From: Myxococcales bacterium
GTDB lineage: Bacteria > Myxococcota_A > Polyangia > Nannocystales > Nannocystaceae
NCBI GenBank assembly: GCA_020633295.1
Contig: JACKDW010000001.1
Coordinates: 496,001-560,000 of the forward strand
Reading direction: 5' to 3'
DNA: 64,000 nucleotides
Positions 30,112 through 39,370 of this stretch are shown here, one piece after another; positions within the stretch are counted from its first letter, which is position 1, and each line of letters opens with the position of its first letter. The notes under the pieces were generated by a model. That model was given only the letters and a program-made list of their open reading frames with translations. It was not told the origin of the DNA and made no database searches. Made by a program: the position numbers and the translations under genes.

Positions 30112-30972
30112 ATGAGCATCACGCGCGCGTCCACCTGCGCCTGCCTGCTCGGGCTCGCGCTCGCGCTCACGGGCTGCCAGAAGATCGATCGCGGCGGCTT
30201 CGACTACGACTCCGGCGCCGACAGCTACCCCGAACCGTACATGACCGGTGGGTCAGGCGCTTCCGACGACGACGACGACGACGACGACGGCGGGACGAGC
30301 GACGGCGGCGGCGGCGGCGACGGCGGCGAGCCGATCTTCGAGTGCAACCCCGGCGACGCGGACGCCTGCGCCGCCGACGAGAAGTGCGCGGTCGTGCTCG
30401 ACGAGAACAACGACCGCACGATCTACAAGTGTGTCCCGGACGACAGCTCGCTCGCGCCCTACGAGACCTGTCAGCTCTCGATCAACGACGGCCAGGACGG
30501 CTGCCCCGGCGGGACGCTGTGCATCCCGATCACCGAGGATCAGGACTACGGCAGCTGCCTCCCGGGCTGCCAGACCAGCGGCGACTGCGGCACAGGCGTG
30601 TGCATCGTCGGGCCGTTCTCTGACATCGCGCACTGCGCTGACCCCTGCGATCCGCTGCTGCCGACCTGCCCCGGCGCCATGCGCTGCCTGGCGACGAGCG
30701 ATCGCTTCGGCTGCATGGTCGGCACCGAGGAGGACATCGGCGCCCAGGCTGAGCCGTGCCTCGGCTTCGAGACGCGCGGCTGCGCCGAGGGCTTCGCGTG
30801 CCAGTGGGGCGAGCTGATCCCCGACTGCCTCTCGGCCACCGGCCTGTGCTGCACCTCGCTGTGCGACGTGAGCGAGCTCGACGAGTGCGCGAGCCCGATG
30901 AGCTGCTTCCCGGTGTTCCCCAACCCCGCGCCCGGCTTCGAGGGCCTCGGGGTCTGCCTCGTGCCCGCGTGA
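30112..30972 (+). CDS. Cysteine-rich lipoprotein with poly-Asp linker
   Basis: A 286-residue protein from the ATG at 30112. The signal peptide ends in ALTGC; eight consecutive Asp follow at about residues 52-59 (DNA 30265-30291), then a Gly/Asp linker. The body (from about 80) holds more than 20 cysteines in EGF/Stigma-type spacing (CNPGDADACAADEKC, CLPGCQTSGDCGTGVC), typical of myxobacterial secreted disulfide-rich proteins. Acidic Asp/Gly stretches suggest calcium binding. Function unknown; probably surface exposed. Confidence 0.82.
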   Translation: MSITRASTCACLLGLALALTGCQKIDRGGFDYDSGADSYPEPYMTGGSGASDDDDDDDDGGTSDGGGGGDGGEPIFECNPGDADACAADEKCAVVLDENNDRTIYKCVPDDSSLAPYETCQLSINDGQDGCPGGTLCIPITEDQDYGSCLPGCQTSGDCGTGVCIVGPFSDIAHCADPCDPLLPTCPGAMRCLATSDRFGCMVGTEEDIGAQAEPCLGFETRGCAEGFACQWGELIPDCLSATGLCCTSLCDVSELDECASPMSCFPVFPNPAPGFEGLGVCLVPA

Positions 30973-31041
30973 CCTGGCTGACTGCGCGCGAACGATCACC
31001 GGCTTGCGCGGGCCTCGGGCGCGCGCGCACCATCGCCGGCG

Positions 31042-32658
31042 ATGACCGGTGAACGAGCACGGCCGCACGAAGACGACCTCTGGACGCGCTACACGAGCTG
31101 GCGCGCGCAGCTCGAGGACCCCGCGATCGAGCTCGACCTCGCCGACGCCGACATGCGCGAGGACGACTTTACGGGCGACGCCGGCGCCGCGATCGACGCG
31201 GCGCTCGACGCCATGGATCGCCTCGAGGCCGGCGCGGTCGCCAATCCTGACGAGGGCCGACGCGTCGGTCACTACTGGCTGCGGGCCCCGGCGCGCGCGC
31301 CGGAGCCGGCGCAAGACTACGCGATCGAGCGCAGCTGGGCGCAGCTCGACGAGTTCGCCGCGCGCCTCGACGGCGGCGCGCTGAAGGGCAGCGATGGCTG
31401 CCCGTTTGAGCATGTCATCTGGATCGGGATCGGCGGCTCGGCGCTCGGGCCCCAGCTGCTCGCCGACGCGCTCGCGGGCGACGCCGCGCGCGGCCTGACC
31501 GTGCTCGACAACACCGACCCCGACGGGATCCAGCGCGCGCTCGCGCAGCTCCCCTGCCCGCTCGCGCGCGCGCTCGTGGTCGTCGTCAGCAAGTCGGGCT
31601 CGACCGTCGAGACGCGCAACGGCATGCGCGAGGTCATGCACGCCTACGCGCGCGCCGGGCTCGAGCTCGCCGCGCACGCCGTCGCGATCACCGGCGAGGG
31701 CAGCACGCTCGACCAGCTCGCCGCCGGCGGCGAGGGCCCGCCCTGGCTCGCGCGCTTCCCCCTGTGGTCCTGGGTCGGCGGGCGCACCAGCGTGTGCTCG
31801 ACCGTCGGCCTCGTGCTCATGTCGCTGCTCGGGATCGACTGGCGCGCGTTCCTGGCGGGCGCCGCCGCGATGGACGACGCGACGCGAGCGCGCCCTGCTC
31901 GGCGCAACCCCGCCGCCCTGCTCGCGCGCATGTGGCATCGCCAGGCCGGCGGGCGCGGCGAGAAGGTGATGGTGGTGCTGCCCTACCGCGACCGCCTCGT
32001 GCTGCTCTCGCGCTACCTCCAGCAGCTCATCATGGAGTCGCTCGGCAAGCGCCTCGATCGCGCCGGCCAGGAGGTCTGGCAGGGGCTGACGGTGCTCGGC
32101 AACAAGGGCTCGACCGACCAGCACGCCTACGTCCAGCAGCTCCGCGACGGCCTCGACAGCTTCTTCGCGATCTTCGTGCGCGTGCTCGAAGATCGCGAGC
32201 CCGACGCGCCCTTCGTCGAGCCCGGCGTGCGCTCGGGTGACTGCCTCGACGGCTTCTACCTCGGCACGCGCGCGGCGCTGCGCGAGCGCGGTCGAGCCTC
32301 GGCCACGCTCGTGCTCACGCGGCTCGACGCGCGCGCGCTCGGGGCGATCGTCGCGCTGTTCGAGCGCGCCGTCGGGCTCTACGCCGAGCTCATCAACATC
32401 AACGCGTATCACCAGCCGGGCGTCGAGGCGGGCAAGCAGGCCGCGCGCGCGGTCCTCGAGGCGCAGGCGCGCCTGCTCGCCGCGCTCTCGCCCGCGCCGC
32501 GGACCGCCGCCGAGCTCGCGGCCGCCGAGGGGCTCGCGCCGTTCACCGCCTGGCAGATCCTCCGTCGCCTCGCGCTCACCCGCGCCGACGTGCAGCGCGG
32601 CGGCGGCGGTGACCCGTCCTCGACGACCTTCTCGCGCCGCGCTCGCGTCGAGCCCTGA
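31042..32658 (+). CDS. pgi: Glucose-6-phosphate isomerase
   Basis: A 538-residue sugar isomerase converting glucose 6-phosphate and fructose 6-phosphate. Phosphate- and substrate-binding motifs are visible: IGIGGSALGPQ, VSKSGSTVET, ESLGKRLDRAG, GNKGSTDQHAYVQQL and the catalytic-lysine region GVEAGKQAA. The sequence type resembles cyanobacterial/short PGI rather than E. coli Pgi. The last 70 or so residues (PRTAAELAAAEGLAPFTAWQ and onward) look like a winged-helix or helical add-on. It is cytoplasmic. The gene stands alone, with a 69-bp leader after the preceding lipoprotein gene. Confidence 0.93.
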   Translation: MTGERARPHEDDLWTRYTSWRAQLEDPAIELDLADADMREDDFTGDAGAAIDAALDAMDRLEAGAVANPDEGRRVGHYWLRAPARAPEPAQDYAIERSWAQLDEFAARLDGGALKGSDGCPFEHVIWIGIGGSALGPQLLADALAGDAARGLTVLDNTDPDGIQRALAQLPCPLARALVVVVSKSGSTVETRNGMREVMHAYARAGLELAAHAVAITGEGSTLDQLAAGGEGPPWLARFPLWSWVGGRTSVCSTVGLVLMSLLGIDWRAFLAGAAAMDDATRARPARRNPAALLARMWHRQAGGRGEKVMVVLPYRDRLVLLSRYLQQLIMESLGKRLDRAGQEVWQGLTVLGNKGSTDQHAYVQQLRDGLDSFFAIFVRVLEDREPDAPFVEPGVRSGDCLDGFYLGTRAALRERGRASATLVLTRLDARALGAIVALFERAVGLYAELININAYHQPGVEAGKQAARAVLEAQARLLAALSPAPRTAAELAAAEGLAPFTAWQILRRLALTRADVQRGGGGDPSSTTFSRRARVEP

Positions 32659-32953
32659 CGCGCGCCGAGCCCGTCGATGACATCGCGCTCGTGAACGCCC
32701 GCGCGGCGGCACGCGGCGCGACGCGGTCGCTAGCTCGTCGCGCGCTCACCGTGGCGCTCGTCGCCGCGACCGCGCGGTCTGTGTGCGGCGCCCCCACGAA
32801 GACGCGCGTGTCGGACTCGCGCCGCGCCGCGCTCGACGTCCCGGCGCACAATCGCGCGCGCCGATCCAAATGACTGAAGGACCAGCTGTCACGAACACGG
32901 TTAGGGCGACGCGCGCTCACCATCCAGCTGCGCGAATGCGGTAGTCTGCGCGT
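32659..32953. other. Gene-free stretch of about 295 bp
   Basis: It lies between pgi and the RCC1 lipoprotein. The only open frame (from 32691) is arginine/alanine-rich and lacks homology. The block at 32861-32905 is locally less GC-rich and may hold the promoter of the RCC1 gene, but no clear box was found. Confidence 0.5.
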
Positions 32954-34348
32954 GTGATCGGCTGGCTTCGCGCTCCATGCACCTGCACACGCGCGCGCGC
33001 CGGCTCGCGGATCCTCCTGCTGGTCGCGCTCGCGCCCGCGTGCGACGTCGAGCCCGAGCCGCCGGGCCGCGACGTCGACGCGGTCGAGCTCGAGCCGAGC
33101 GACACGGGGCCCGGCGAGCTCGCCGACGCGGCGCCCTCGCGCGCGGCGATCGAGGTCCTCGCGATCTCGGCCGGTGACTTCCACACCTGCGCGCTGCTCA
33201 ACAACCAGACGGCGCGCTGCTGGGGCGCGAACTGGTACGGCCAGCTCGGCTACGGGCACACGGATCAGGTCGGCGGCGAGGACGGGATCCCGATCACCGT
33301 CGCCGGCGACGTGCCGATGCCCGCGGGCGTCGGCGTCGACATGGTCGCGGCCGGCGGCCGCCACACCTGCGTCGTCACGACGAACGACGAGGCGCGCTGC
33401 TGGGGCCACAACTACGACGGTCAGCTCGGCCTCGGGCACACCAAGAACGTCGGCGACGAGCTGACCCCCGACGAGTTCCCGCCGATCAACCTCGCCGGCG
33501 CGGCGATGGTCATCGCCGCGGGCGAGCGGCACAGCTGCGCCACGGTGATCGGCGGGCGCGTGCGCTGCTGGGGGCGCAACGGCGCCGGTCAGCTCGGCCT
33601 CGCCCACACCGAGACGATCGGCGACAACGAGTCGCCGTCGCAGGCCGGCGGCGTCGTGCTCGAGCGCGGCTGGATCGTCGAGCTCGCCGCCGGCCGGGAG
33701 CACACCTGCGCGCGCTCCTTCGGCGGCGCCGCCTACTGCTGGGGCGCCTCGGACCGCGGCCAGCTCGGGCAGGCCACGACGCAGTCGATCGGCGACGACG
33801 AGTACCCCGCGATCGCCGGGCCCGTCTCGGTCAGCGCCGAGGGCCTCATCACCCAGCTCGCGGCGGGCGGCGACCACACCTGCGCGCTGCTCGACGACGG
33901 CAGCGTGCGCTGCTGGGGCGACAACACCTACGGCCAGCTCGGCTACGGGCACACCGACGTGATCGGCGACGACGAGCCGCCCAAGTACGTCTCTGCGGTC
34001 AACGTCGGCGGCGCGGTCAAGCAGCTCGCCGCCGGCACCTACCACACCTGCGCGCTGCTGACCTCGGGCGCCGTGCGCTGCTGGGGCAACGGCGACTACG
34101 GCCAGCTCGGCTACGGCAACACGAAGGAGATCGGCGACAACGAGCAGCCCGCGTCGGTCGGCGCCGTGCAGCTCGGCGGCGCCGCGAGCCAGATCACCGC
34201 GGGCTTCCTCCACACCTGCGCGCTGCTGACGACGGGCGCCGTGCGCTGCTGGGGCTGGAACGTCTACGGCCAGCTCGGCTACGACTTCCCCGGGCGCCTC
34301 GGCGACAACGAGCTGCCGACCGCGGTCGCGCCGGTGCCGGTGCTCTAG
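32954..34348 (+). CDS. RCC1-repeat lipoprotein
   Basis: A 464-residue protein starting at the GTG at 32954. The signal peptide ends at LAPAC. After an acidic linker come seven RCC1-type blade repeats of about 50 residues. Each is built as AGxxHTCAL-x-G-VRCWG-N-YGQLGYGHT-xxIGDxExP, so a seven-bladed beta-propeller is predicted. Conserved Cys pairs (HTC and RCW) in each blade could be disulfide-bonded, as in many exported myxobacterial RCC1 proteins. Propellers of this kind bind proteins; the partner is unknown. Confidence 0.9.
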   Translation: MIGWLRAPCTCTRARAGSRILLLVALAPACDVEPEPPGRDVDAVELEPSDTGPGELADAAPSRAAIEVLAISAGDFHTCALLNNQTARCWGANWYGQLGYGHTDQVGGEDGIPITVAGDVPMPAGVGVDMVAAGGRHTCVVTTNDEARCWGHNYDGQLGLGHTKNVGDELTPDEFPPINLAGAAMVIAAGERHSCATVIGGRVRCWGRNGAGQLGLAHTETIGDNESPSQAGGVVLERGWIVELAAGREHTCARSFGGAAYCWGASDRGQLGQATTQSIGDDEYPAIAGPVSVSAEGLITQLAAGGDHTCALLDDGSVRCWGDNTYGQLGYGHTDVIGDDEPPKYVSAVNVGGAVKQLAAGTYHTCALLTSGAVRCWGNGDYGQLGYGNTKEIGDNEQPASVGAVQLGGAASQITAGFLHTCALLTTGAVRCWGWNVYGQLGYDFPGRLGDNELPTAVAPVPVL

Positions 34349-34444
34349 GGCGGGCCCGCGGCGCGCCCGCTCGGGCCGCCGACCGAAGATGCCCGAACAT
34401 ACATACTCCGCGCGCGCGCCCTCGCGGGCCCGCGACGCGCCCGC

Positions 34445-36037
34445 TCAGGCCGCCGCCGCCGCCGCGTCGCGGGGCAGGTACACGGTGAAGGTGCTGCCCT
34501 CGCCCTCGCGCGACGAGACCTCGACGCGGCCGCCCATCAGCTCGATCAGGTGGCGGCTGATCGTGAGGCCCAAGCCGGCGCCGTCGTGACGGCGCGTCGT
34601 CGAGGTGTCGACCTGGTCGAAGGCGCTGAACACCGCGTCGAGCTTGTCTGCGGGGATGCCGATGCCGGTGTCGCGCACCGCGATCTCGATCCAGTCCCCC
34701 TCGGCGCGCAGGCGCACCGTGACCCGCCCGCCGGGCGCGAACTTGATCGCGTTGCTCACCAGGCTCCCCACGACCTGGCGCACGCGCGCCGGGTCCGCCA
34801 TCACCCGCAGCGCGCCGACCCCCGCGCGCGACTCCTCGCGCGCCCCCTCGCGCGCGAGCGTCACGCGAGCGGCGGCGGCGAGCGGCGCGAAGGTCTCGAG
34901 CACCTCGTCGACGATCGGCCCGACCGCGCAGGACTCGATCGCCAGGCTCATGCGGCTCGCGTCGATGTGCGTCAGATCGAGGATGTTGCTGATGATCTCG
35001 AGCAGGTGCTGACCCGCGCCGAGGATGTTGCAAAGATCGCCGCGAAGATTGCCGCGAAGATCGCCGCGAAGGTCGCCGCGAAGGTCGCCGCGAAGATCGC
35101 CGCGAAGGTCGCCGCGAAGATCGCCGCGAAGATCGCCGCGAAGATCGCCGCGAAGATCGCCGCGAAGCCCGCCCTCCTCGGGCTTTCCGTCGCCTGGCGC
35201 GTCGCCCTCGATCTCCTCGAGCAGCAGCTCGCTGAAGCCGATGATCGCGTTCAGCGGCGTGCGCAGCTCGTGGCTCATGCGCGCGAGGAAGGCCGACTTC
35301 GCGTCGTTCTCGGCCCGCGCGCGCTCGGCCTCGATCCGCAGGTGCTCCTCGGCGAGCCGCGCGTCGCCGAGCCGCCCCGCCGTCCGCGCGACGTCGTCGA
35401 TCGCGATCTCCGTCGTCGACTCCGAGAACGCCGCGATCATCGTCAGCAGCACGAGCACGACGACGTACATGAGCGCCATCATGTCGGTGTAGACCGACGC
35501 CGACAGCAGGTTCGGGAACTCGGCGCCCAGGCGCGCCGAGAGGTGCACCGACGCGATCAAGCCCGCGCAGATCCCGATCCACACGTAGCCCGACCCCCGC
35601 CCCGAGATCACGAGCGCGAGCACCGGGCACACCAGCATCGCCGACATGAACGGCGCGAGCACCCCGCCGCCGCCGAGCAGCGAGTAGCCGACGCCGACGA
35701 ACAGCAGCAGCGCCAGCCAGTTGCCCGCGAACACGAGCGAGCCCGTGCGCCGCACGACCGGGAGCGTCACGCCGCTGAGCGCCGCGACCAGCAGCGTGTT
35801 GAGGCCCGCCGTGATGCCGTGCGGCCGCCCCATCGCGACGACGAGCACGGGCGCCACGGCCACGCACATGATCGCCATGAACGCGGCGACGCCGACGGCG
35901 AGCAGCGCCCGGCGCCGCTCGTACGCGTCGTCGCGCACCACCGGCGGGACCCATCGCTCGAGCCGCCGGATGACCGACGAGAACAGGTCTGCCGGGCTCC
36001 GCCGCGACCGCGGGCGCTCGTCGTCTCCCCGCGCCAC
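34445..36037 (-). CDS. Membrane histidine kinase with LRGD repeat in the DHp hairpin
   Basis: A 530-residue sensor kinase starting at the GTG at 36037. Five or six membrane segments occupy about residues 42-205, with no large periplasmic domain. A dimerisation/phosphoacceptor domain carries His256 (MSHELRTPLNAIIGFSELLLEE). The HATPase domain has N box VSNAIKFAPGG, G1 DTGIGIP and G2 GAGLGLTIS. Eleven LRG[D/N] tetrapeptides (residues about 291-334) are inserted in the turn between the two DHp helices. No response regulator is adjacent, so it is an orphan kinase; the signal is unknown. Confidence 0.93.
   Translation of the reverse strand: MARGDDERPRSRRSPADLFSSVIRRLERWVPPVVRDDAYERRRALLAVGVAAFMAIMCVAVAPVLVVAMGRPHGITAGLNTLLVAALSGVTLPVVRRTGSLVFAGNWLALLLFVGVGYSLLGGGGVLAPFMSAMLVCPVLALVISGRGSGYVWIGICAGLIASVHLSARLGAEFPNLLSASVYTDMMALMYVVVLVLLTMIAAFSESTTEIAIDDVARTAGRLGDARLAEEHLRIEAERARAENDAKSAFLARMSHELRTPLNAIIGFSELLLEEIEGDAPGDGKPEEGGLRGDLRGDLRGDLRGDLRGDLRGDLRGDLRGDLRGDLRGNLRGDLCNILGAGQHLLEIISNILDLTHIDASRMSLAIESCAVGPIVDEVLETFAPLAAAARVTLAREGAREESRAGVGALRVMADPARVRQVVGSLVSNAIKFAPGGRVTVRLRAEGDWIEIAVRDTGIGIPADKLDAVFSAFDQVDTSTTRRHDGAGLGLTISRHLIELMGGRVEVSSREGEGSTFTVYLPRDAAAAAA
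35041..35172. repeat. 12-bp tandem repeat (CGCGAAGATCGC), 11 units, coding LRGD
   Basis: Eleven head-to-tail units, ten complete with one- or two-base variants (A/G at the eighth base, one ATT) and a degenerate last unit. They are wholly inside the histidine kinase gene. Read on the minus strand each encodes Leu-Arg-Gly-Asp or Asn. Confidence 0.95.
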
Positions 36038-36251
36038 GCCTTATGATCAACGATTTCGCCGTCGCCTCCACCGTGAACATCGCCGCGGTCCCAGATCGCT
36101 ACACGGCGCACAATCAACGCGCGCGAAGCTGCGCGCGCCGCGAGCCCGAGCGCGCCCGCGACTCGACGCGCGCGGATCAGGGGCGCGCGCTCGAGGCACG
36201 CGGACGCGCGCGGAGCCGCGACGCGATCCGGGCTAGGCTAGGATCGCGGGG

Positions 36252-36554
36252 ATGAACGGCGACCAGACGCTCGGGCCGTGCCCGCTGTGCGACCGCCCGC
36301 TGATCCCCGGCGCCAGCGTGAACCAGCACCACCTGATCCCGCGCACCTTCGGCGGTCGGGACGCGTTCTGGATCCACAAGGTCTGCCACTCGAAGATCCA
36401 CTCGCTGCTGAGCGAGCGCGAGCTCCTCAAGCGCTATCACACCTGGCCCGCGCTGCGCTCACACCCGGAGATCGACAAGTTCATCCGCTGGGTGGCGAAG
36501 CGAGAGCCCGAGTTTAATTCGCCCAACCGACGCGCGCGCTCGCGACGACGGTGA
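36252..36554 (+). CDS. Small HNH-motif protein
   Basis: A 100-residue protein with a zinc-ribbon-like CPLC (residues 10-13), then QHHLIPRTFGG and VCHSKIHSLL, the HNH nuclease pattern with zinc-binding cysteines. Free-standing HNH proteins of this size occur widely in bacteria and may nick DNA or RNA; many have no known role. It ends 4 bp from the convergent meaB stop. No mobile element is visible around it. Confidence 0.85.
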   Translation: MNGDQTLGPCPLCDRPLIPGASVNQHHLIPRTFGGRDAFWIHKVCHSKIHSLLSERELLKRYHTWPALRSHPEIDKFIRWVAKREPEFNSPNRRARSRRR

Positions 36555-36558
36555 TCGA

Positions 36559-37635
36559 TCACGCGCCGCGCCGGTCGAAGGCGTCGAGCAGCGAGGCCGC
36601 CGCGCGCTCCGGGCTCAGCCGACCGTCGCGCACCGCCGCCTCTAGTTCGGGGACGCGCGCGGCGACGGCCGGGTCCGCGCGCAGGCGCTGGTGCAGCCCG
36701 TCCTCGACCGCGCGCCACATCCAGTGCAGCCGCTGCGCTCGCCGCTGACGCTCCCACGCGCCGGCGCGCTCCAGCGCCGCCCGGTGCTCGCCGAGCGTCC
36801 GCCACAGCGCGTCGATGCCCGCGCCCGTCAGCGCCGAGCAGGTCACGACCGGCGCCCGCCAACCAGGTGTCCTCGGTGACATGTACCGAAGCGCGCCCGC
36901 GTACTCGGCGCGCGCCCGCCCGGCGGCGGCGACGTTGTCGCCGTCGGCCTTGTTGATCGCGAGCACGTCCGCGAGCTCGAGGATCCCGCGCTTGATGCCC
37001 TGGAGCTCGTCGCCCGCGCCCGCGAGCATCAGCACGAGGAAGCTGTCGACGAGCTGCGCGACCACGACCTCGGACTGCCCGACGCCGACGGTCTCGACGA
37101 TCACGACCTCGTAGCCCGCGGCCTCGCACAGCAGCATGGTCTCGCGCGTGTGCCGAGCGACGCCGCCCAGGGCGCCGTGCGTCGGCGACGGGCGCACGAA
37201 CGCGGCCGGGTCGCGCGCGAGCTCCTGCATGCGCGTCTTGTCCCCGAGGATGCTGCCGCCGCTGCGCGCGGAGCTCGGGTCGACCGCGAGCACCGCGACG
37301 CGCGTCCCCCGGCCGGTGAGGTGCTTCCCGAGCGCCTCGATGAAGGTGCTCTTTCCGACACCTGGTACTCCGGTCACGCCGACGCGGTGGGCCGCGCCCG
37401 CGCGCGGGAGCACCTGCTCGATCACCTCGCGCGCGAGCGCCTGATCGTCGGCGCGCTGGCTCTCGACGAGCGTAATCGCCCGAGCGAGCGTCGCGCGCTC
37501 GCCCGCGAGCACGCCGGATACGTAGTCTCTCACGCTCAGTCGTCGTCTCGGGGCCATGTCGCGCGGCTTCGCCAGCCGCCGGGAAGGTACCCGGGTGCGA
37601 AGGTGCCCGGCAAGCGAAAGCGCCTTTTCATCCAT
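36559..37635 (-). CDS. meaB: MeaB/ArgK-family GTPase (methylmalonyl-CoA mutase chaperone)
   Basis: A 358-residue G3E-type GTPase: P-loop GVTGVPGVGKST at 86-97, DPSSARSGGSILGDKTRM, VETVGVGQSE and NKADGDN switch motifs. Homologues protect and reload cobalamin-dependent methylmalonyl-CoA mutase. No mutase gene is in the window. The ATG at 37635 has AAGGA five bases upstream; a later ATG (37557) would also fit the family length. It is divergent from the lipoprotein gene at 37679; the 43-bp gap carries a CCTTG-AGA-CAAGG dyad. Confidence 0.93.
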   Translation of the reverse strand: MDEKALSLAGHLRTRVPSRRLAKPRDMAPRRRLSVRDYVSGVLAGERATLARAITLVESQRADDQALAREVIEQVLPRAGAAHRVGVTGVPGVGKSTFIEALGKHLTGRGTRVAVLAVDPSSARSGGSILGDKTRMQELARDPAAFVRPSPTHGALGGVARHTRETMLLCEAAGYEVVIVETVGVGQSEVVVAQLVDSFLVLMLAGAGDELQGIKRGILELADVLAINKADGDNVAAAGRARAEYAGALRYMSPRTPGWRAPVVTCSALTGAGIDALWRTLGEHRAALERAGAWERQRRAQRLHWMWRAVEDGLHQRLRADPAVAARVPELEAAVRDGRLSPERAAASLLDAFDRRGA

Positions 37636-37641
37636 GCCTGT

Positions 37642-37654
37642 CCTTGAGACAAGG
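37642..37654. promoter_or_regulatory. CCTTG-AGA-CAAGG dyad between divergent genes
   Basis: A perfect 5-bp inverted repeat with a 3-bp spacer lies in the 43-bp gap between meaB and the lipoprotein gene. On the minus strand its arm also supplies the AAGGA ribosome-binding site of meaB. It could be a shared operator or a translational hairpin. No regulator is known. Confidence 0.35.
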
Positions 37655-37678
37655 TTATCCGCGTGCGAGGGTTAGGGC

Positions 37679-39355
37679 ATGGCATTCGTAGGGAACCGGG
37701 TGCTCTCACCCGCGCTCGGGATCATGGCCGTCTGCTTCTGCTGGGGCTGCGCGACGGGCACAGAAACGGACACGGCGACCCAGGCCTCGATGACGACCCC
37801 GAGCGGCAGCTCGTCCGGCACGAGCGACGCGACGACCACCGATGACCCCAGCTCGACCGGCGGGGAGATGACCTCCGATCCCTCGGCGGGCGGCACCCCG
37901 GGGATCTCCGTCACGCCGCCCGGCTCGCTGGTCGTGCGCGAGCTCGGCGCGCCCGCGACGATCAGCGTCGTGCTCGACAGCCCGCCGAGCGGCGACGTCG
38001 AGATCGCGGTCGCGAGCAGCGACGAGGAGGAAGGCGCCGTCGAGCCGGCGACGCTCACCTTCACCGCCGACGACTGGGACCAGCCGCAGGACGTCACCGT
38101 GACCGGCGTCGACGACGGCGAGCCTGACGGCGCGCAGCTCTTCACCGTCGAGCTCGGGCCCGTGACGAGCGACGACGACGGCTACGCCGCGCTCGACCCC
38201 GACGACCTCGAGTTCGAGAGCCTCGACCTCTACGACCACGTCATGGACCCCACGCTCGAGGAGACGCCGACGGGCGCGGGCTGGACCTGCGAGATCGTCA
38301 GCGACGCGGGCGTGCTGGTGCTGCGCACCCTCGCCAACGGCGAGGCGCGCTTCGAGGTCCGCATCGGCGCGGGCGGGACGATCACGAGCGTGCGCGACGT
38401 GCCGCCCGACGACATGACGCCGCCGGTCGAGCTGCTCGGGACCGGCCCGATCACCGAGCGCGTGATGCAGTGGGAGATGTCCTCGAGCAGCGTCAAGTAC
38501 GACCACCCCGACCTGATCGCGTCCGACGACGGCTACCGCGTCGACCAGGCCGGCAACGTCGACGGCGTGTTCGCGCCGACCGTCGCCGTCGACCTCGACT
38601 TCGGCGGCTGCACGATCGACGTGTTCTCCGTGCCGCAGGCGCAGTGGCACCCCGAGCTCGACCCCTTCATCGACAACAAGCTGAGCGTGCGGACGCGCTT
38701 CCGGATGATCGGCAACGGGCGCCTGTTCATCCGGCGGACGATGCTCGTCGACCGGGTCGTGCTCGACGGCGACACCGTGAGCTTCGACAACTTCTCGGTC
38801 GACTCCCTCAACTTCATCGACACCGCCCCGTTCGCGCACCTCGCCTACTCGGTGAGCGACCTCGGCACCGCGGTCCAGTTCAAGAAGGTCGGCGAGATCC
38901 CGACCGAGAACGACCAGGCGGTCGCGACCACCAGCGGCTACATCGCGCTGCTGAACGTCAACGAGCCCATGGCGCCCGCGGTCGGCGTGCTCTTCGGCAA
39001 GAAAGAGGTGTGCGGCGCGAGCCTCGGCGAGTGTGAGTTCGCCGGCTCGCACCAGCTCTCGCTGCGCGAGTTCATCGGCGAGTACGTGCGCGTCATCCCC
39101 TCGCTGCGCCTGCAGAACGTCGCCGAGGGCTCGATCATCGACGCCTCCGCGGTGCTCTTCATGCAGCCGGCGACCTCCACCGCGTTCGGGGTCAACATCA
39201 ACGAGTGGTCGGACTCGATCGATCAGCCCGTCGTCATCCCGCCCGACGGGGTCGTGTGGCCTGACGAGTTCCAGGCGCTCGCCGACCGCCTCCGCGACAA
39301 CCTCAGCCAGTCCGGCACCCCGACCGACCTGCTCGCGGACGTCGCCGGGCTCTGA
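37679..39355 (+). CDS. Large lipoprotein with a Calx-beta-like N-terminal module
   Basis: A 558-residue protein with a signal peptide ending in CFCWGC. A Thr/Ser-rich linker (about 25-70) leads to a module at about 75-165 (ISVTPPGSLVVRELGAPATI, VASSDEEEGAVEPATLTFTA, VTVTGVDDGEPDG) that resembles Calx-beta/surface beta-sandwich domains. The remaining 390 residues form a beta-rich domain reminiscent of glycan-processing or carbohydrate-binding proteins, but I cannot name the family. It is probably exposed at the cell surface. An ECF sigma factor gene is convergent and adjacent. Confidence 0.85.
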   Translation: MAFVGNRVLSPALGIMAVCFCWGCATGTETDTATQASMTTPSGSSSGTSDATTTDDPSSTGGEMTSDPSAGGTPGISVTPPGSLVVRELGAPATISVVLDSPPSGDVEIAVASSDEEEGAVEPATLTFTADDWDQPQDVTVTGVDDGEPDGAQLFTVELGPVTSDDDGYAALDPDDLEFESLDLYDHVMDPTLEETPTGAGWTCEIVSDAGVLVLRTLANGEARFEVRIGAGGTITSVRDVPPDDMTPPVELLGTGPITERVMQWEMSSSSVKYDHPDLIASDDGYRVDQAGNVDGVFAPTVAVDLDFGGCTIDVFSVPQAQWHPELDPFIDNKLSVRTRFRMIGNGRLFIRRTMLVDRVVLDGDTVSFDNFSVDSLNFIDTAPFAHLAYSVSDLGTAVQFKKVGEIPTENDQAVATTSGYIALLNVNEPMAPAVGVLFGKKEVCGASLGECEFAGSHQLSLREFIGEYVRVIPSLRLQNVAEGSIIDASAVLFMQPATSTAFGVNINEWSDSIDQPVVIPPDGVVWPDEFQALADRLRDNLSQSGTPTDLLADVAGL

Positions 39356-39370
39356 GCCCGCGGCGTCCGC

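Noticed and set aside
32576..34213. 545-residue minus-strand frame over the RCC1 gene
   Set aside because: The repetitive look mirrors the RCC1 repeats on the opposite strand; no motif supports it.
35041..35172. CRISPR array
   Set aside because: The 12-bp repeats are head to tail without spacers and lie inside a histidine kinase reading frame; no cas gene is present.
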